Source: Oceaniradius stylonematis
GTDB lineage: Bacteria; Pseudomonadota; Alphaproteobacteria; Rhizobiales; Rhizobiaceae
Direction: 5' to 3'
Assembly: GCF_003149475.2 (NCBI RefSeq)
Contig: NZ_QFWV02000004.1
Location: forward strand, 243,022 to 300,485
DNA: 57,464 nucleotides
Made by a program: the position numbers and the translations under genes. The stretch's first letter is position 1, and each line of letters opens with the position of its first letter. Positions 8,917-18,243 of this stretch are shown one piece after another. The notes under the pieces were generated by a model. It made no database searches. It was not told the origin of the DNA and saw nothing but the letters and a program-made list of their open reading frames with translations.

Positions 8917-9175
8917 ACATGCCTCCCGGGGTTGTAGCATTGCGTGCCCTAACTTCGGACACGGCAGCACGCTTGTCAAAGCGCTTACAAAAATTTTCGT
9001 TTCTGCGACCTCATCAAACGCCGTGGCGACCCCGGCGGGTTTCCGTCAAGCGACATGCATTTGCGAAGCGGCGTCAACAATGGCGGAAAAAACGCCGTCG
9101 GACGGGGTTTTTTTAACCGCAATCGGTGTATAGGCCGGCACGACCCGCTTCACACGATCGCCGCAGAAAGCCTCC
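8917..9175. promoter_or_regulatory. Divergent intergenic region of the ABC importer operon and uppP
   Basis: This 259-bp stretch separates two divergent genes and must carry both promoters. I do not see a convincing sigma-70 promoter for either. The main visible structure is the hairpin with flanking A and T tracts at 9087-9113, described separately. Confidence 0.5.
9087..9113 (+). terminator. Terminator-like hairpin with A and T tracts upstream of uppP
   Basis: A near-perfect inverted repeat runs AAAAAACGCCGTC, one G, then GACGGGGTTTTTT, with one mismatch. It is followed by another T. In shape it is a rho-independent terminator readable in either direction, but it sits between two divergent genes about 63 bp before the uppP start, where no gene should end. 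It could end a short leader or small RNA, or insulate the two promoters. Confidence 0.55.
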
Positions 9176-9982
9176 ATGACGGACCAGACAATCGTTGCAG
9201 CCGCCCTTCTGGGCGTTCTTGAAGGGCTGACCGAATTCATACCGGTCTCGTCCACCGGACATCTGCTGCTTGCGGGACACTTTCTGGGCTTTGAATCCAC
9301 CGGCAAGACGTTCGAGGTGCTGATCCAGCTGGGCGCAATCGGCGCGATCGTCAGCGTCTATGCGGCGCGGCTGTGGCAAATGGCCACGCGCCTGCCATCG
9401 GACCCGCAAACACAAAGGTTTGTTCTGGGCATCCTTCTGGCATTCCTGCCGGCGGTCGTGGTCGGCGTGCTGGCGCACGGCTTCATCAAGACCGTCCTGT
9501 TTGAATCGCCGATGACGATCTGCATCGTGCTCATCGTCGGCGGGTTCATCCTGCTGTGGATCGACCGGCTGCCGCTGAAACCCAGATATACCGATGTGAT
9601 GGACTATCCGCCATCGCTTTGCCTGAAGATCGGCCTGTTTCAGGTGCTGGCGATGGTACCGGGCACTTCGCGCTCGGGCGCGACGATCGTCGGCGCATTG
9701 CTGATGGGCACCGACAAGCGCTCGGCGGCGGAGTTTTCCTTCTTCCTCGCCATGCCCACGATGGCGGGCGCGTTCGCCTATGACCTGTTCCAGAACCGCG
9801 CGCTTTTGACGATGGACGATGCGGTGATCATCGCCACCGGTTTCATCACCTCGTTCATCGTCGCCGTCATCGTCGTGCGAATGCTGCTGGACTATGTCTC
9901 GCGCTACGGCTTCGGCCTGTTTGCCTGGTGGCGGATCATCGTCGGTTCGGCGGGGCTGGTGGGCCTGTGGCTGCTGGGCTGA
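9176..9982 (+). CDS. uppP: Undecaprenyl-diphosphatase
   Basis: UppP (BacA) removes a phosphate from undecaprenyl diphosphate, recycling the lipid carrier for peptidoglycan and other envelope polymers. The 268-residue length is normal. The two family motifs are present: [16 protein letters not shown] near residues 14-29 and [17 protein letters not shown] near 161-177, which form the active site facing the periplasm. Several membrane helices are evident between and after them. Its stop lies 3 bp from the stop of the convergent TauE-like gene, with no room for a terminator between them. Confidence 0.96.
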   Translation: MTDQTIVAAALLGVLEGLTEFIPVSSTGHLLLAGHFLGFESTGKTFEVLIQLGAIGAIVSVYAARLWQMATRLPSDPQTQRFVLGILLAFLPAVVVGVLAHGFIKTVLFESPMTICIVLIVGGFILLWIDRLPLKPRYTDVMDYPPSLCLKIGLFQVLAMVPGTSRSGATIVGALLMGTDKRSAAEFSFFLAMPTMAGAFAYDLFQNRALLTMDDAVIIATGFITSFIVAVIVVRMLLDYVSRYGFGLFAWWRIIVGSAGLVGLWLLG

Positions 9983-9985
9983 CGG

Positions 9986-10771
9986 TCACAGCAGCGCGCG
10001 GCGGATCAGGTCGAGCGCCAGAAGGGTCAACAGAAGCTTGAAGACGCGCCGAAAGACACGCTCCGGAACCACCGACAGGATGCGCGCGCCGGTGATCGTA
10101 CCCAGATAGCCGGTGGCGATCATCGCCGCGATCACCGGCACCCATTTCCAGAACGCAAAGCCCAATGCGCCGAACGCGGCCACCTTCAGCCCGTGCTGAA
10201 AACTCATGGCGAGCGCGGCATTGGCGACCAGCTTTCCGCGATCGGCGAACGAACGCGCGAACAGGGCGTTGACCAGCGGCCCGGTGGCACCGACGAACAT
10301 GGTGGCAAACGTGCTGGCAAGGCCGCCAATGGCCATGACACCCGGCGAGGCGAAGGCGAGCGCCGGGAGCTTCAGCCAGGTGACGGCCAGCACGAACAGG
10401 CCGAGGATAAGCTTGAGCGCCGTGTCAGGCAATTCGACGACGAGCAGCGCGCCCAGAAATGCGCCGGCCAGACTGCCGACCAGGAACGGCACGAGGATGG
10501 GAGGGGCGGCAAGCCGCCGCATGTGCCAGGCGCGGCCCGCATTGGAGCCGAGCTGGACGACGCCGTGCACGGGAATGAGCGCGGCAACAGGAACGACCGG
10601 TCCCATGAGGGCAAGAAGCGTCACCCCGCCGCCGATACCGAACGCGGCCGTCATGGCGGACGTGAAGTAGCTGGCGGCGATCAGAAAGGCCGCCTCAAGC
10701 CCTTCCAGGCCGGGCGGCAGGAGGGTCAAGGCCGGCGGTCCGTCAGCCTTCGCCCTTCTCGGCGGCGACAT
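9986..10771 (-). CDS. TauE/SafE family permease (putative sulfite/anion exporter)
   Basis: The 261-residue membrane protein has the TauE/SafE pattern: a first repeat starting with 'SAMTAAFGIGGGVTLLALMG', about eight hydrophobic segments and a second repeat with 'FATMFVGATGPLVNALFA'. Members move sulfite, sulfoacetate or other small organic anions, and the substrate here cannot be told. The ATG at 10771 overlaps the 3' end of the upstream NDUFA9-like gene by 29 bp, so the two are probably co-transcribed. It is convergent with uppP. Confidence 0.88.
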   Translation of the reverse strand: MSPPRRAKADGPPALTLLPPGLEGLEAAFLIAASYFTSAMTAAFGIGGGVTLLALMGPVVPVAALIPVHGVVQLGSNAGRAWHMRRLAAPPILVPFLVGSLAGAFLGALLVVELPDTALKLILGLFVLAVTWLKLPALAFASPGVMAIGGLASTFATMFVGATGPLVNALFARSFADRGKLVANAALAMSFQHGLKVAAFGALGFAFWKWVPVIAAMIATGYLGTITGARILSVVPERVFRRVFKLLLTLLALDLIRRALL

Positions 10772-11738
10772 TGTTCCGGAACTGCCCGGTCACGCGGAAG
10801 CGCCACAGATAGGTGGGCAGGATCGCCTCGACGGTCGACGCATCGATGCCGATGCCGTCCAGCGTGCGCCTATCATCGATGGCCGCTTGTGAGACGACGT
10901 TGTCGGTGCGCAGCAGGCGCACCTGGTCTTCGGTGATGAGCGGCGTGCCGGGCATCATCTGGAAAAAGCGGCCCTGCATGGAGGCCGCCCACCACGGAAT
11001 ACTCACAAGGGCGCGCTTGCGCTGGATGACTTCGAGCATCTCTTCAAGGCATTTGCGGAAGCTCATCACTTCAGGACCGCCCAGCTCATAGGTTGCGCCG
11101 CCCCTGAGCCGGCCGTCGATTCCGCGCGCGATCGCCTCGGCGACATCGCCCACATAAACCGGCTGGAATTTCGTCTCGCCGCCGCCGATCAGCGGCAGGA
11201 ACGGCGAGTAGCGCGTCATGGAGGCGAACTGGTTGAAGAAATTGTCTTCGGGCCCGAAGATGATGGACGGGCGCATGATGACCGCATTGTCGCCCAGCGT
11301 CTGCCGCACCCAGTCTTCGCCACGGCCCTTGGACCGGGCATATTGCGACTCCGAATCCGGGTCGGCGCCGATGGCCGAGACATGGACCAGCGGGATGCCG
11401 GCCTTGTCGCAGCTTTCGGCGACGTAGCGTGCGCCATATTCCTGCACGGCGTCAAAGCCCTGCTTGCCGCCCTCGAACAGGATGCCGACGAGATTGATCG
11501 CCGCATCGGCGCCTTCGACGGCGCGCTCGACCGACCATTTGTGGCGCAGATTGGCCTGGATGGCGGCAATCTGGCCGACATCGCCGAGCGGCTGAAGATG
11601 GAACGCCAGATCGGGCCGGCGCACGGCGGCGCGCACGCGGTAACCGCGCTTGGCCAGCGCCCGCGTCACATGGCGGCCGAGAAATCCGGATCCGCCGAAG
11701 ACGGTGACGACTTTGGGCATGTTCGACAGGGTGGTCAT
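10743..11738 (-). CDS. NDUFA9-like complex I assembly/accessory protein (atypical SDR, NAD(P)-binding)
   Basis: The protein is an atypical short-chain dehydrogenase of the NDUFA9/39-kDa subunit family. It begins with the NAD(P)-binding motif VVTVFGGSGFLGRHV and keeps 'INLVGILFEGGKQGFD', 'HVSAIGAD', 'YARSKGRGED' and 'RPSIIFGPEDNFFNQF', all typical of this family. In bacteria it is an accessory factor or quinone-biosynthesis-associated NADH-binding protein rather than a true sugar epimerase. The frame extends upstream to a GTG at 11762. The ATG at 11738 is preferred (GGAG 11 bases upstream, 331 residues), though another ATG at 11720 is possible. Rhizobia commonly carry this gene beside uppP. 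Confidence 0.9.
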   Translation of the reverse strand: MTTLSNMPKVVTVFGGSGFLGRHVTRALAKRGYRVRAAVRRPDLAFHLQPLGDVGQIAAIQANLRHKWSVERAVEGADAAINLVGILFEGGKQGFDAVQEYGARYVAESCDKAGIPLVHVSAIGADPDSESQYARSKGRGEDWVRQTLGDNAVIMRPSIIFGPEDNFFNQFASMTRYSPFLPLIGGGETKFQPVYVGDVAEAIARGIDGRLRGGATYELGGPEVMSFRKCLEEMLEVIQRKRALVSIPWWAASMQGRFFQMMPGTPLITEDQVRLLRTDNVVSQAAIDDRRTLDGIGIDASTVEAILPTYLWRFRVTGQFRNNVAAEKGEG

Positions 11739-11904
11739 CGTCGCTTTCACTCCGCGCTGCACCTTTGCGCCGGCGCCCGTGCGGGCGCGGCGTCTGGCCG
11801 GTTCTCTATTCGCTTATGGCGTTGCCGAAAAGGGGGTCATTGGACGCATGAAGCGCCAAGACGAAGGGCAGCGCCGGGCCGCCCTTCTTGCCGGTCGGCG
11901 CGTC

Positions 11905-12414
11905 TCAGGCCTTGGCTATGTCGGGAATGCGCAGCACCTGGCCGGGATAGATCTTGTCCGGGTGCGTCAGCATCGGCTTGTTGGCCTCGAAGATGAGCTC
12001 GTATTTGGAGCCGTTGCCATAGGCCTTCTCCGAGATCGCCCACAGCGTGTCGCCTTTTTCCACGGTGTGGAACTTCGGCTCGGCGGCCGGGGTCGCAGCG
12101 GCGATGATCGCGTTCATGTCGGCGCCGGCGTCCAGCTTCAGACCGCTTTCGGGCGGCACGACCTTGAGTTCGGACGCCTCGACCTTCGAGATGCCGAGCG
12201 TGTTGCCGACGGCGACGACGGCCTTTTCGAAGATCGACTGATCCTCCACGGCGCCGCGAATGACCGCCGTGTCGCCCTTGACCTCAACCTGCACCGCGTC
12301 GGTGCCAAGGCCGTGCGAATCCAGTTCGCGCTTGAGTTCCTCGGCATTGGCTTCATCATCGTCACCGAAACCGAGCCGCTTGCCGGCGCTCTTCACAAAA
12401 TCGAAAAATCCCAT
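11905..12414 (-). CDS. BON and LysM domain protein (Kbp/YgaU-like)
   Basis: The 169-residue protein starts MGFFDFVKSAGKRLG, the usual start of YgaU/Kbp homologues. Residues about 25-85 form a BON domain and residues about 115-165 a LysM domain (HTVEKGDTLWAISEKAYG to VLRIPDI). E. coli Kbp is a cytoplasmic potassium-binding protein, and no signal peptide is seen here either. The ATG at 12414 has a purine-rich site GAGGGAG upstream; the open frame extends 22 codons further but that part looks untranslated. A 7-bp inverted repeat (GAAGGGC/GCCCTTC, 11863-11887) lies just after the stop but has no T tract. Confidence 0.9.
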   Translation of the reverse strand: MGFFDFVKSAGKRLGFGDDDEANAEELKRELDSHGLGTDAVQVEVKGDTAVIRGAVEDQSIFEKAVVAVGNTLGISKVEASELKVVPPESGLKLDAGADMNAIIAAATPAAEPKFHTVEKGDTLWAISEKAYGNGSKYELIFEANKPMLTHPDKIYPGQVLRIPDIAKA

Positions 12415-12517
12415 TTCCCCATCTCCCTCGATAGAAGTGTTTGCGCGACGTGTATTGCACCTGTCGCATGACAAATCCAAGTCATTTGCTCGGCAGCCGC
12501 TTCGGCGCGCCGGTCAG

Positions 12518-12979
12518 CTATTCGTCGTCATGCACCGAACCGCGCATCTTCTTGATCGCCGAACGGCCGGCCTTGGCCTTCAGACGCCGTTCCACCGAAC
12601 CGCGGGTCGGGCGCGTCTTGCGGCGCGGCGGAGGGGGTGGCTGCAGCGCCTTGTCGACCAGCGCCGCGAGCCTCTCGCGCGCGTCCTGCCGGTTGCGTTC
12701 GCGCGTGCGGTATCGGCTCGCCTCGACGACGATCTCGCCGGCCTTGGTGGCGCGCCGGCCAGCCAGCCGCATCAGTCGCGCAAACTGGGCATCGGTGAAG
12801 ACACCGGAGCCCCTGGCCTGAAAGCGCAGTTGCACGCTTGTCGCCACCTTGTTGACATTCTGGCCGCCCGGGCCCGACGCATGGATGAAGGCCTCCGTCA
12901 GCGTCCAGGCGGGAAGCTCCGCGCCGTTCGCCAGCCGGAGCGCATCACCGGCCATCGCCACCGATCCATGTGGTGACAT
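12518..12979 (-). CDS. arfB: Alternative ribosome-rescue peptidyl-tRNA hydrolase ArfB (YaeJ/ICT1 family)
   Basis: ArfB frees ribosomes stalled without a stop codon by hydrolysing the peptidyl-tRNA. The catalytic GGQ motif is in [15 protein letters not shown] near residues 33-47. The C-terminal part is the expected basic tail ([26 protein letters not shown]) that inserts into the mRNA channel. At 153 residues it has the size of ArfB and lacks the codon-recognition domain of release factors. The start at 12979 overlaps the end of the nitroreductase gene by 35 bp; a second ATG at 12955 would give 145 residues and is equally possible. Confidence 0.92.
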   Translation of the reverse strand: MSPHGSVAMAGDALRLANGAELPAWTLTEAFIHASGPGGQNVNKVATSVQLRFQARGSGVFTDAQFARLMRLAGRRATKAGEIVVEASRYRTRERNRQDARERLAALVDKALQPPPPPRRKTRPTRGSVERRLKAKAGRSAIKKMRGSVHDDE

Positions 12980-13634
12980 CTTCGAGGGGCTTGCGGGTGA
13001 TGGCCGGAACGCTCGCGCCCTCAGCGGGTCGGCCGGCGACCAGCAGGATGACCGGCTTCTCGTGCGCGGGGCGCCCGCAAATCTCCGACAGGAAGCCCAT
13101 CGGCGACGGCGTATGGGTCAGCGTCGCAAGGCCTGCATTGTGCAGGGCGGCGATCAGAAGGCCGGTGGCGATGCCGACCGATTCGGGCACGTAATAGTGC
13201 TTGACGCGCTCGCCGGCCGCATCGATGCCATGGCGTTCGGCGAAGATGACGATGAGCCAGGGCGCGGTTTCCAGAAACGGCTTGTGCGCGTCCGTGCCGA
13301 GCGGCGCCAGCGCCGACAGCCATTCATCGCCGGCGCGGCCTTCATAGAAGGCGCGCTCCTCGGCTTCGGCCGCCTGACGAATGCGGGCCTTGGTCTCCGG
13401 GTCGCCGATCGCAACGAAATGCCATGGCTGCTGGTTGGCGCCCGACGGCGCGCTCGCCGCCGTCCGCAGGCAGTCCTCGATCACCGACCGGGGCACGGGT
13501 TCGGGCGAAAAGTCGCGCACCGTGCGCCGGCGGGTCATCAGGTCGGCGAAGGCGCCGGCCCGTTCCGTCATCTCATCGGCGGATCGATGCTGAAAATCGA
13601 GCTGGATATGCGACGATTGCGCGGATCGGTTCAT
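12945..13634 (-). CDS. Nitroreductase-fold flavoprotein, iodotyrosine deiodinase-like group
   Basis: The 229-residue protein has the FMN-dependent nitroreductase fold: [14 protein letters not shown] near the N-terminus and '[18 protein letters not shown]' for FMN binding. The stretches '[15 protein letters not shown]', '[20 protein letters not shown]' and '[14 protein letters not shown]' are typical of the subgroup that includes mammalian iodotyrosine deiodinase and bacterial homologues. A dehalogenation role is possible but unproven. The ATG at 13634 is chosen because GGAGG lies 6 bases upstream, whereas the frame itself extends a further 9 codons. It is upstream of and overlaps arfB. Confidence 0.88.
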   Translation of the reverse strand: MNRSAQSSHIQLDFQHRSADEMTERAGAFADLMTRRRTVRDFSPEPVPRSVIEDCLRTAASAPSGANQQPWHFVAIGDPETKARIRQAAEAEERAFYEGRAGDEWLSALAPLGTDAHKPFLETAPWLIVIFAERHGIDAAGERVKHYYVPESVGIATGLLIAALHNAGLATLTHTPSPMGFLSEICGRPAHEKPVILLVAGRPAEGASVPAITRKPLEDVTTWIGGDGR

Positions 13635-13670
13635 GACGGCCTCCGCGCGCACCATGCACATTCAAGCGCC

Positions 13671-13702
13671 AAAATGAAAAGGGCGACCGCGTACGGCCGC
13701 CC
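13671..13702 (-). terminator. Rho-independent terminator of pckA
   Basis: Reading the minus strand after the pckA stop, GGGCGGCCG, loop TACG and CGGTCGCCC form a 9-bp stem with one G-U pair, followed by TTTTCATTTT. It lies 32 bp past the stop codon. Confidence 0.85.
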
Positions 13703-13734
13703 CTCATCGGATCATGTCTACAGGTCGTGGCCGC

Positions 13735-15345
13735 TTATTCGGCGGCCTCAAGAAAAACCGGCGCCGCGTCCATCACCTCAAGATCGACGTGGCCTTCGAA
13801 CTTGTCGAAATTGTCGCGGAACATGGACGACAGGCGGGTCGCTTGCGCATCGTAGGCCGCCTTGTCGGCCCAGGTCGAACGCGGATCGAGGATCGTCGAA
13901 TGGACGCCAGCGACCGCGACCGGCACGGCGAAACCGAAATTGGGATCGGTGCGGAATTCTGCGGCGTTGAGCGAACCGTCGAGCGCGGCGCGCAGCAGGG
14001 CGCGGGTCGCCTTGATCGGCATGCGCTGGCCGACGCCATAGGCGCCGCCGGTCCAGCCGGTGTTGACCAGCCAGCAATCGACGCCATGCTCGGCGATCAG
14101 TTCGCGCAGCAGATTGCCATATTCGGAGGGATGGCGCGGCATGAAGGGCGCGCCGAAGCAAGTCGAGAAGGTCGCTTCGGGCTCGGTCACGCCCTTTTCG
14201 GTGCCGGCCACCTTGGCGGTGTAGCCCGACAGGAAGTGATACATGGCCTGCGCCGGGGTCAGCTTGGCAATGGGCGGCATCACGCCGAACGCATCGGCGG
14301 TCAGCATGATGATGTTGGCCGGATGGCCCGCATTGCCGGTGTCGCTGGCATTGGGAATGAAATGCAGCGGATAGGCGCAGCGCGTGTTCTCTGTCAGCGA
14401 GCCATTGTCGAAATCGGGCTTGCGGTCGGCGTCGAGAATGACGTTTTCCAGAACCGTGCCGAAGCGCTGGGTCGTGGCATGGATCTCCGGCTCGGCCTCG
14501 GCGCTCAAACGGATCGTCTTGGCGTAGCAGCCGCCTTCGAAATTGAAGATGCCGTCCGGGCCCCAGCCGTGCTCGTCATCGCCGATCAGCGTCCGTTCGG
14601 GGTCGGCCGAAAGCGTCGTCTTGCCGGTGCCCGAAAGGCCGAAGAAGACGGCGGCGTCGCCGTTCGGCCCGACATTGGCCGAACAATGCATCGGCATGAC
14701 GCCCCGGCCGGGCAGCAGATAGTTCAGCGCGGTGAAGACCGATTTCTTCATCTCGCCAGCATAGGAGGTCCCGCCGATCAGCACGATCATCCGCGTCAGG
14801 TCGACGGCGATCACCGTTTCGGTGCGGCAGCCATGCTTGACCGGGTCGGCCTTGAAGGAGGGCAGGTCGATGATCGTCATCTGCGGAGCGAAGTTCTTCA
14901 GCGCCGCCCGATCCGGCCGGATCAGCAGATTGCGGATGAACAGCGAGTGCCACGCCTTTTCCGTGACCACGCGCACATTGATGGCGTGCTCGGCGTCGGC
15001 TCCGCCCGTCAGGTCCTGCACGAACAGTTCCTTGCCGTTGGTTGCGGCGAGCATGTCGGTGTAGAGCCGCTCGAACGCATCGGGCGCCATCGGCTTGTTA
15101 TTGTCCCACCAGACATGATCGTCGACAAGGCCGTCGCGCACAACGAACTTGTCCTTGGCCGAGCGTCCGGTGTGCTCGCCGGTGCGCGCGACAAGCGCGC
15201 CGCCCGCAGCCAGTTCGGCTTCGCCACGCGACAGGGCGTATTCGTACAATTGCGGCTCGGACAGGTTGTAATAGACGGCGGACGCGCCTGCGATGCCGTT
15301 CTTTTCCAATCCCTGGGCCGTATTGAATACGCCGTGTGCTTTCAT
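13735..15345 (-). CDS. pckA: Phosphoenolpyruvate carboxykinase (ATP)
   Basis: PckA converts oxaloacetate and ATP to phosphoenolpyruvate, CO2 and ADP, the entry step of gluconeogenesis. From the ATG at 15345 the protein has 536 residues, the usual rhizobial length; an in-frame GTG lies 9 bp upstream. Visible signatures are the kinase-1a loop [17 protein letters not shown], the metal site region 'GDDEHGWG' and '[13 protein letters not shown]', and the N-terminal '[17 protein letters not shown]'. It is divergent from chvI, an arrangement widespread in rhizobia. Upstream, three copies of a CGTTT-centred sequence suggest repressor control (see operator entry). Confidence 0.97.
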   Translation of the reverse strand: MKAHGVFNTAQGLEKNGIAGASAVYYNLSEPQLYEYALSRGEAELAAGGALVARTGEHTGRSAKDKFVVRDGLVDDHVWWDNNKPMAPDAFERLYTDMLAATNGKELFVQDLTGGADAEHAINVRVVTEKAWHSLFIRNLLIRPDRAALKNFAPQMTIIDLPSFKADPVKHGCRTETVIAVDLTRMIVLIGGTSYAGEMKKSVFTALNYLLPGRGVMPMHCSANVGPNGDAAVFFGLSGTGKTTLSADPERTLIGDDEHGWGPDGIFNFEGGCYAKTIRLSAEAEPEIHATTQRFGTVLENVILDADRKPDFDNGSLTENTRCAYPLHFIPNASDTGNAGHPANIIMLTADAFGVMPPIAKLTPAQAMYHFLSGYTAKVAGTEKGVTEPEATFSTCFGAPFMPRHPSEYGNLLRELIAEHGVDCWLVNTGWTGGAYGVGQRMPIKATRALLRAALDGSLNAAEFRTDPNFGFAVPVAVAGVHSTILDPRSTWADKAAYDAQATRLSSMFRDNFDKFEGHVDLEVMDAAPVFLEAAE

Positions 15346-15458
15346 GACTGTCACCGGTTTTCAGTTCGAAACGAGAGCCGCCCCGAGGCGGCGCCACTTG
15401 CCTGATTGCAAGAGGGTGCGCAGCGTGAAACAGAATTGCCAAACAATCTCAAACCATT

Positions 15459-15498
15459 AATCGTTTTAAAAGTTTGAAAATCGTTTCAACCGTTTGAA
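15459..15498. promoter_or_regulatory. Candidate operator cluster upstream of pckA
   Basis: Three related 11-mers lie in the same orientation: AATCGTTTTAA (15459-15469), AATCGTTTCAA (15479-15489) and AACCGTTTGAA (15488-15498). The middle region also forms a dyad, TTGAAA-ATCG-TTTCAA, at 15474-15489. The CG core flanked by A/T runs is typical of LacI-family sites. Rhizobial pckA is known to be controlled by PckR, a LacI-type regulator, so these are plausible PckR sites; I cannot confirm the exact PckR motif from memory. Confidence 0.5.
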
Positions 15499-15629
15499 TC
15501 AGGCCCATTCTTTACGCATTATTAACTATGCCGGCTAAGAAATCGGCGCGCCAGACGCTTTGCGCTAAATGGCGGGCACGCCGCGAACCATGACAGGCTC
15601 GTCGATTCGTGCCACATTTTGTCCCCTGT

Positions 15630-15674
15630 TTGCGGGGAAAGCCTTCCGTCACCACATGCATGCACAACGGAAGG
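15630..15674 (+). promoter_or_regulatory. Two potential hairpins in the chvI leader
   Basis: A small stem CCCC-tgtttgc-GGGG is followed by a perfect 8-bp inverted repeat CCTTCCGT (15642-15649) and ACGGAAGG (15667-15674). The loop of the second contains the palindrome TGCATGCA. They end about 31 bp before the chvI start. They could be a DNA dyad for a regulator, including ChvI itself, or an RNA structure. Confidence 0.4.
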
Positions 15675-15705
15675 GTCGCGGGTCATGTCCGGGGAGAGTT
15701 TCAAC

Positions 15706-16413
15706 ATGCAGACGATTGCGCTTGTCGACGACGACCGCAACATTTTGACGTCGGTGTCGATCGCGCTGGAAGCCGAGGGGTTCCGCGTCGAGACATACAC
15801 CGATGGCGCTTCGGCACTGGACGGGCTTCTGGGCAAACCGCCGAACCTGGCCATTTTCGACATCAAGATGCCGCGTATGGACGGGATGGAACTCTTGCGC
15901 AGGCTGCGGCAGAAATCGGACCTGCCGGTGATCTTCCTGACGTCCAAGGACGACGAGATCGACGAACTGTTCGGGCTGAAGATGGGCGCCGACGACTTCA
16001 TCACCAAGCCGTTCTCGCAGCGGCTCCTGATCGAGCGGGTGCGTGCGATCCTGCGCCGGACGGCGGCGCGCGAGATCGCGGTCAAGCCCGGCGCGGCGGG
16101 CGCCAACAGCACGCTGGTGCGCGGTCATCTGGTGCTCGACCAGGAACGCCATACCTGCATGTGGAAGGAAAAGCCGGTGACGCTGACCGTTACCGAGTTC
16201 CTGATCCTGTTCTCGCTCGCCCAGCGCCCCGGCGTCGTCAAGAGCCGCGATGCGCTGATGGATGCGGCCTATGACGATCAGGTCTATGTGGACGACAGGA
16301 CGATCGACAGCCACATCAAGCGGCTTCGCAAGAAATTCAAGGGGGCCGACCAGGATTTCGACATGATCGAAACGCTCTACGGCGTCGGCTACCGGTTCCG
16401 CGAGGCGGCGTAA
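15706..16413 (+). CDS. chvI: Two-component response regulator ChvI
   Basis: ChvI is the OmpR-type transcription factor paired with ChvG; in rhizobia it controls envelope, exopolysaccharide, motility and acid-responsive genes. The 235-residue protein opens with the conserved [17 protein letters not shown]. The phospho-acceptor is Asp52 in [13 protein letters not shown], and Lys in TKPFSQRLL completes the acidic pocket. The C-terminal winged helix (from about 130) includes [17 protein letters not shown] and ends [10 protein letters not shown]. The ATG at 15706 is preferred because GGGGAGAG lies just upstream and it matches the family start. The frame extends upstream through another ATG at 15685. 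Confidence 0.96.
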   Translation: MQTIALVDDDRNILTSVSIALEAEGFRVETYTDGASALDGLLGKPPNLAIFDIKMPRMDGMELLRRLRQKSDLPVIFLTSKDDEIDELFGLKMGADDFITKPFSQRLLIERVRAILRRTAAREIAVKPGAAGANSTLVRGHLVLDQERHTCMWKEKPVTLTVTEFLILFSLAQRPGVVKSRDALMDAAYDDQVYVDDRTIDSHIKRLRKKFKGADQDFDMIETLYGVGYRFREAA

Positions 16414-16464
16414 GCGGACGCATCAGCAGCGGCGCCATGGCTGGCGCCGCACGAGGACCATTCA

Positions 16465-18243
16465 ATGGCGGTCGAAACCGACCACATGCCGGCGACGAAA
16501 TCACGCCGCGACGGGCGGCGGGCGGCGGCCCGCGCCGGATCGGTGCAGGGGCTGACCGGCCTGCGCCGGCTGTTCGGCCGGCACCTGTTCTCGTCGATCA
16601 CGCGGCGCATCCTGATCCTCAACCTCGCCGCGCTCGGCCTTTTGATGTCGGGCATTCTCTATCTGAACCAGTTTCGCGACGGGCTGATCGATGCGCGCGT
16701 CGAGAGCCTGATGACGCAGGGCGAAATCATCGCCGGCGCGATCGCCGCCTCTGCAAGCGTGGAAACCGACGCGATCCTGATCGACCCGGAAAAACTGCTG
16801 GAACTGCAGGCCGGCGAGAGCATCGTGCCCAGCGTCGACGGGTTCGACAGCCTCGATTTTCCGATCAATCCCGAGCGCGTTGCGCCCGTCCTGCGGCAAT
16901 TGATTTCGCCGACCCGGACGCGGGCGCGCATCTACGACCAGGACGGCAACCTGATCCTCGACAGCCGTCATCTTTACTCGCGCGGCCAGATACTGCGCTA
17001 CGATCTGGACCCGCTCGACGCGCCGGAAACGACCATGGCCGAAGAGATGCGCAACCGCATTGCGCGGTTCTTCCGCCGCAACGACCTGCCGCTCTACCGG
17101 GAGCAGCCCGGCGGCACCGGCACCGCCTATCCCGAAGTGATGCAGGCTTTGGCCGGCGACCGGCGGCAGATCGTGCGCATCTCCGAGCAAGGCGAGATGA
17201 TCGTGTCGGTCGCCGTGCCGGTGCAGCGTTTTCGCGCCGTGCTCGGTGTCCTGCAATTGTCCACGCAGGGCGGCGATATCGACAAGATCGTCGAGGCCGA
17301 GCGCTTCGCCATGTTCCGCGTGTTTGCCGTCGCGGTTCTCGTCAACATCATCCTGTCCTTCATGCTGGCGGGCACGATCGCCAATCCGCTGCGGCGGCTG
17401 TCGGCGGCGGCGGTGCGGGTGCGCCGCTCGATCCGAAACCGCGAGGAAATTCCCGATTTCTCCGACCGGCACGACGAGATCGGCAATCTGTCGGTGGCGC
17501 TGCGCGACATGACCAATGCGCTTTATGCGCGGATCGACGCGATCGAGAGCTTTGCCGCCGATGTCAGCCATGAGTTGAAGAACCCGCTGACCTCGCTGCG
17601 CAGCGCGGTCGAAACGCTGCCCCGGGCCCGCACGGACGATGCCCGCGCGCGGCTGCTCAACGTCATCGAACATGACGTGCAGCGGCTGGACCGGCTGATC
17701 ACCGACATCTCCGACGCCTCGCGGCTCGATGCGGAACTCGCGCGCGAGGATGCGGGGCGCGTCGATGTCGCGCGGCTGCTCCAGAACATGATCGGCATCT
17801 GGTCCGACGGCCACATGGACCGCATCGCGCCGAAGCTGACCATCGACCGGCAGCAGGGCGGCCGCGCACTGATGGTCGCCGGCCATGAATCGCGTCTCGG
17901 CCAGGTGATCACCAATCTGGTCGAAAATGCGCGCTCCTTCGTCCATCCCGGCACCGGCCGGATCGAAATCCGCCTGTCGGGCAATGCCAAATGGGTCGAA
18001 ATCCGGGTCGAGGACAACGGGCCGGGCATTCGGGCCGAAAATGTCGAGACCATCTTCAAGCGCTTCTACACCGACCGTCCCGGCGCGGACGATTTCGGCC
18101 AGAATTCCGGGCTCGGTCTTTCGATCTCGCGGCAGATCGTCGAGGCCCATGGCGGCACACTGACCGCCGAGAACATCACCCGTCCGAACGACACCGAAAC
18201 CGTTCTGGGCGCGCGTTTCATCGTCCGCCTGCCGCGCGAATGA
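16465..18243 (+). CDS. chvG: Sensor histidine kinase ChvG (ExoS)
   Basis: ChvG is the membrane sensor that phosphorylates ChvI. In the 592-residue protein a first transmembrane helix (about 52-70) and a second (about 290-315) flank a periplasmic sensing domain of about 215 residues. In rhizobia this domain is inhibited by ExoR. A HAMP-like segment follows, then the dimerisation region with the phosphorylated His369 in VSHELKNPLTSLR. The ATP-binding domain has the N box NLVENARSF, G1 DNGPGI and G2 GLGLSIS. The gene starts 51 bp after chvI and its stop overlaps the hprK start (ATGA). No exoR gene is in the window. Confidence 0.95.
   Translation: MAVETDHMPATKSRRDGRRAAARAGSVQGLTGLRRLFGRHLFSSITRRILILNLAALGLLMSGILYLNQFRDGLIDARVESLMTQGEIIAGAIAASASVETDAILIDPEKLLELQAGESIVPSVDGFDSLDFPINPERVAPVLRQLISPTRTRARIYDQDGNLILDSRHLYSRGQILRYDLDPLDAPETTMAEEMRNRIARFFRRNDLPLYREQPGGTGTAYPEVMQALAGDRRQIVRISEQGEMIVSVAVPVQRFRAVLGVLQLSTQGGDIDKIVEAERFAMFRVFAVAVLVNIILSFMLAGTIANPLRRLSAAAVRVRRSIRNREEIPDFSDRHDEIGNLSVALRDMTNALYARIDAIESFAADVSHELKNPLTSLRSAVETLPRARTDDARARLLNVIEHDVQRLDRLITDISDASRLDAELAREDAGRVDVARLLQNMIGIWSDGHMDRIAPKLTIDRQQGGRALMVAGHESRLGQVITNLVENARSFVHPGTGRIEIRLSGNAKWVEIRVEDNGPGIRAENVETIFKRFYTDRPGADDFGQNSGLGLSISRQIVEAHGGTLTAENITRPNDTETVLGARFIVRLPRE

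Larger units (their letters stand above)
15346..15705. other. Divergent intergenic region between pckA and chvI
   Basis: This 360-bp stretch is the longest non-coding region in the window. The pckA-proximal part (about 15420-15540) is clearly AT-rich compared with its surroundings and holds repeated operator-like sequences. The chvI-proximal part (about 15625-15680) holds two potential RNA hairpins in the leader. Nothing in it looks like an RNA gene. Short open frames here do not have convincing start signals. Confidence 0.7.

Noticed and set aside
11863-11887. A terminator after the BON-LysM gene
   Set aside because: The 7-bp GC-rich inverted repeat has no T tract after it on the minus strand, so it is not a convincing intrinsic terminator.
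13714-15405. A 563-codon plus-strand frame opposite pckA
   Set aside because: PckA is full length with all motifs, and the opposite frame is a compositional shadow.
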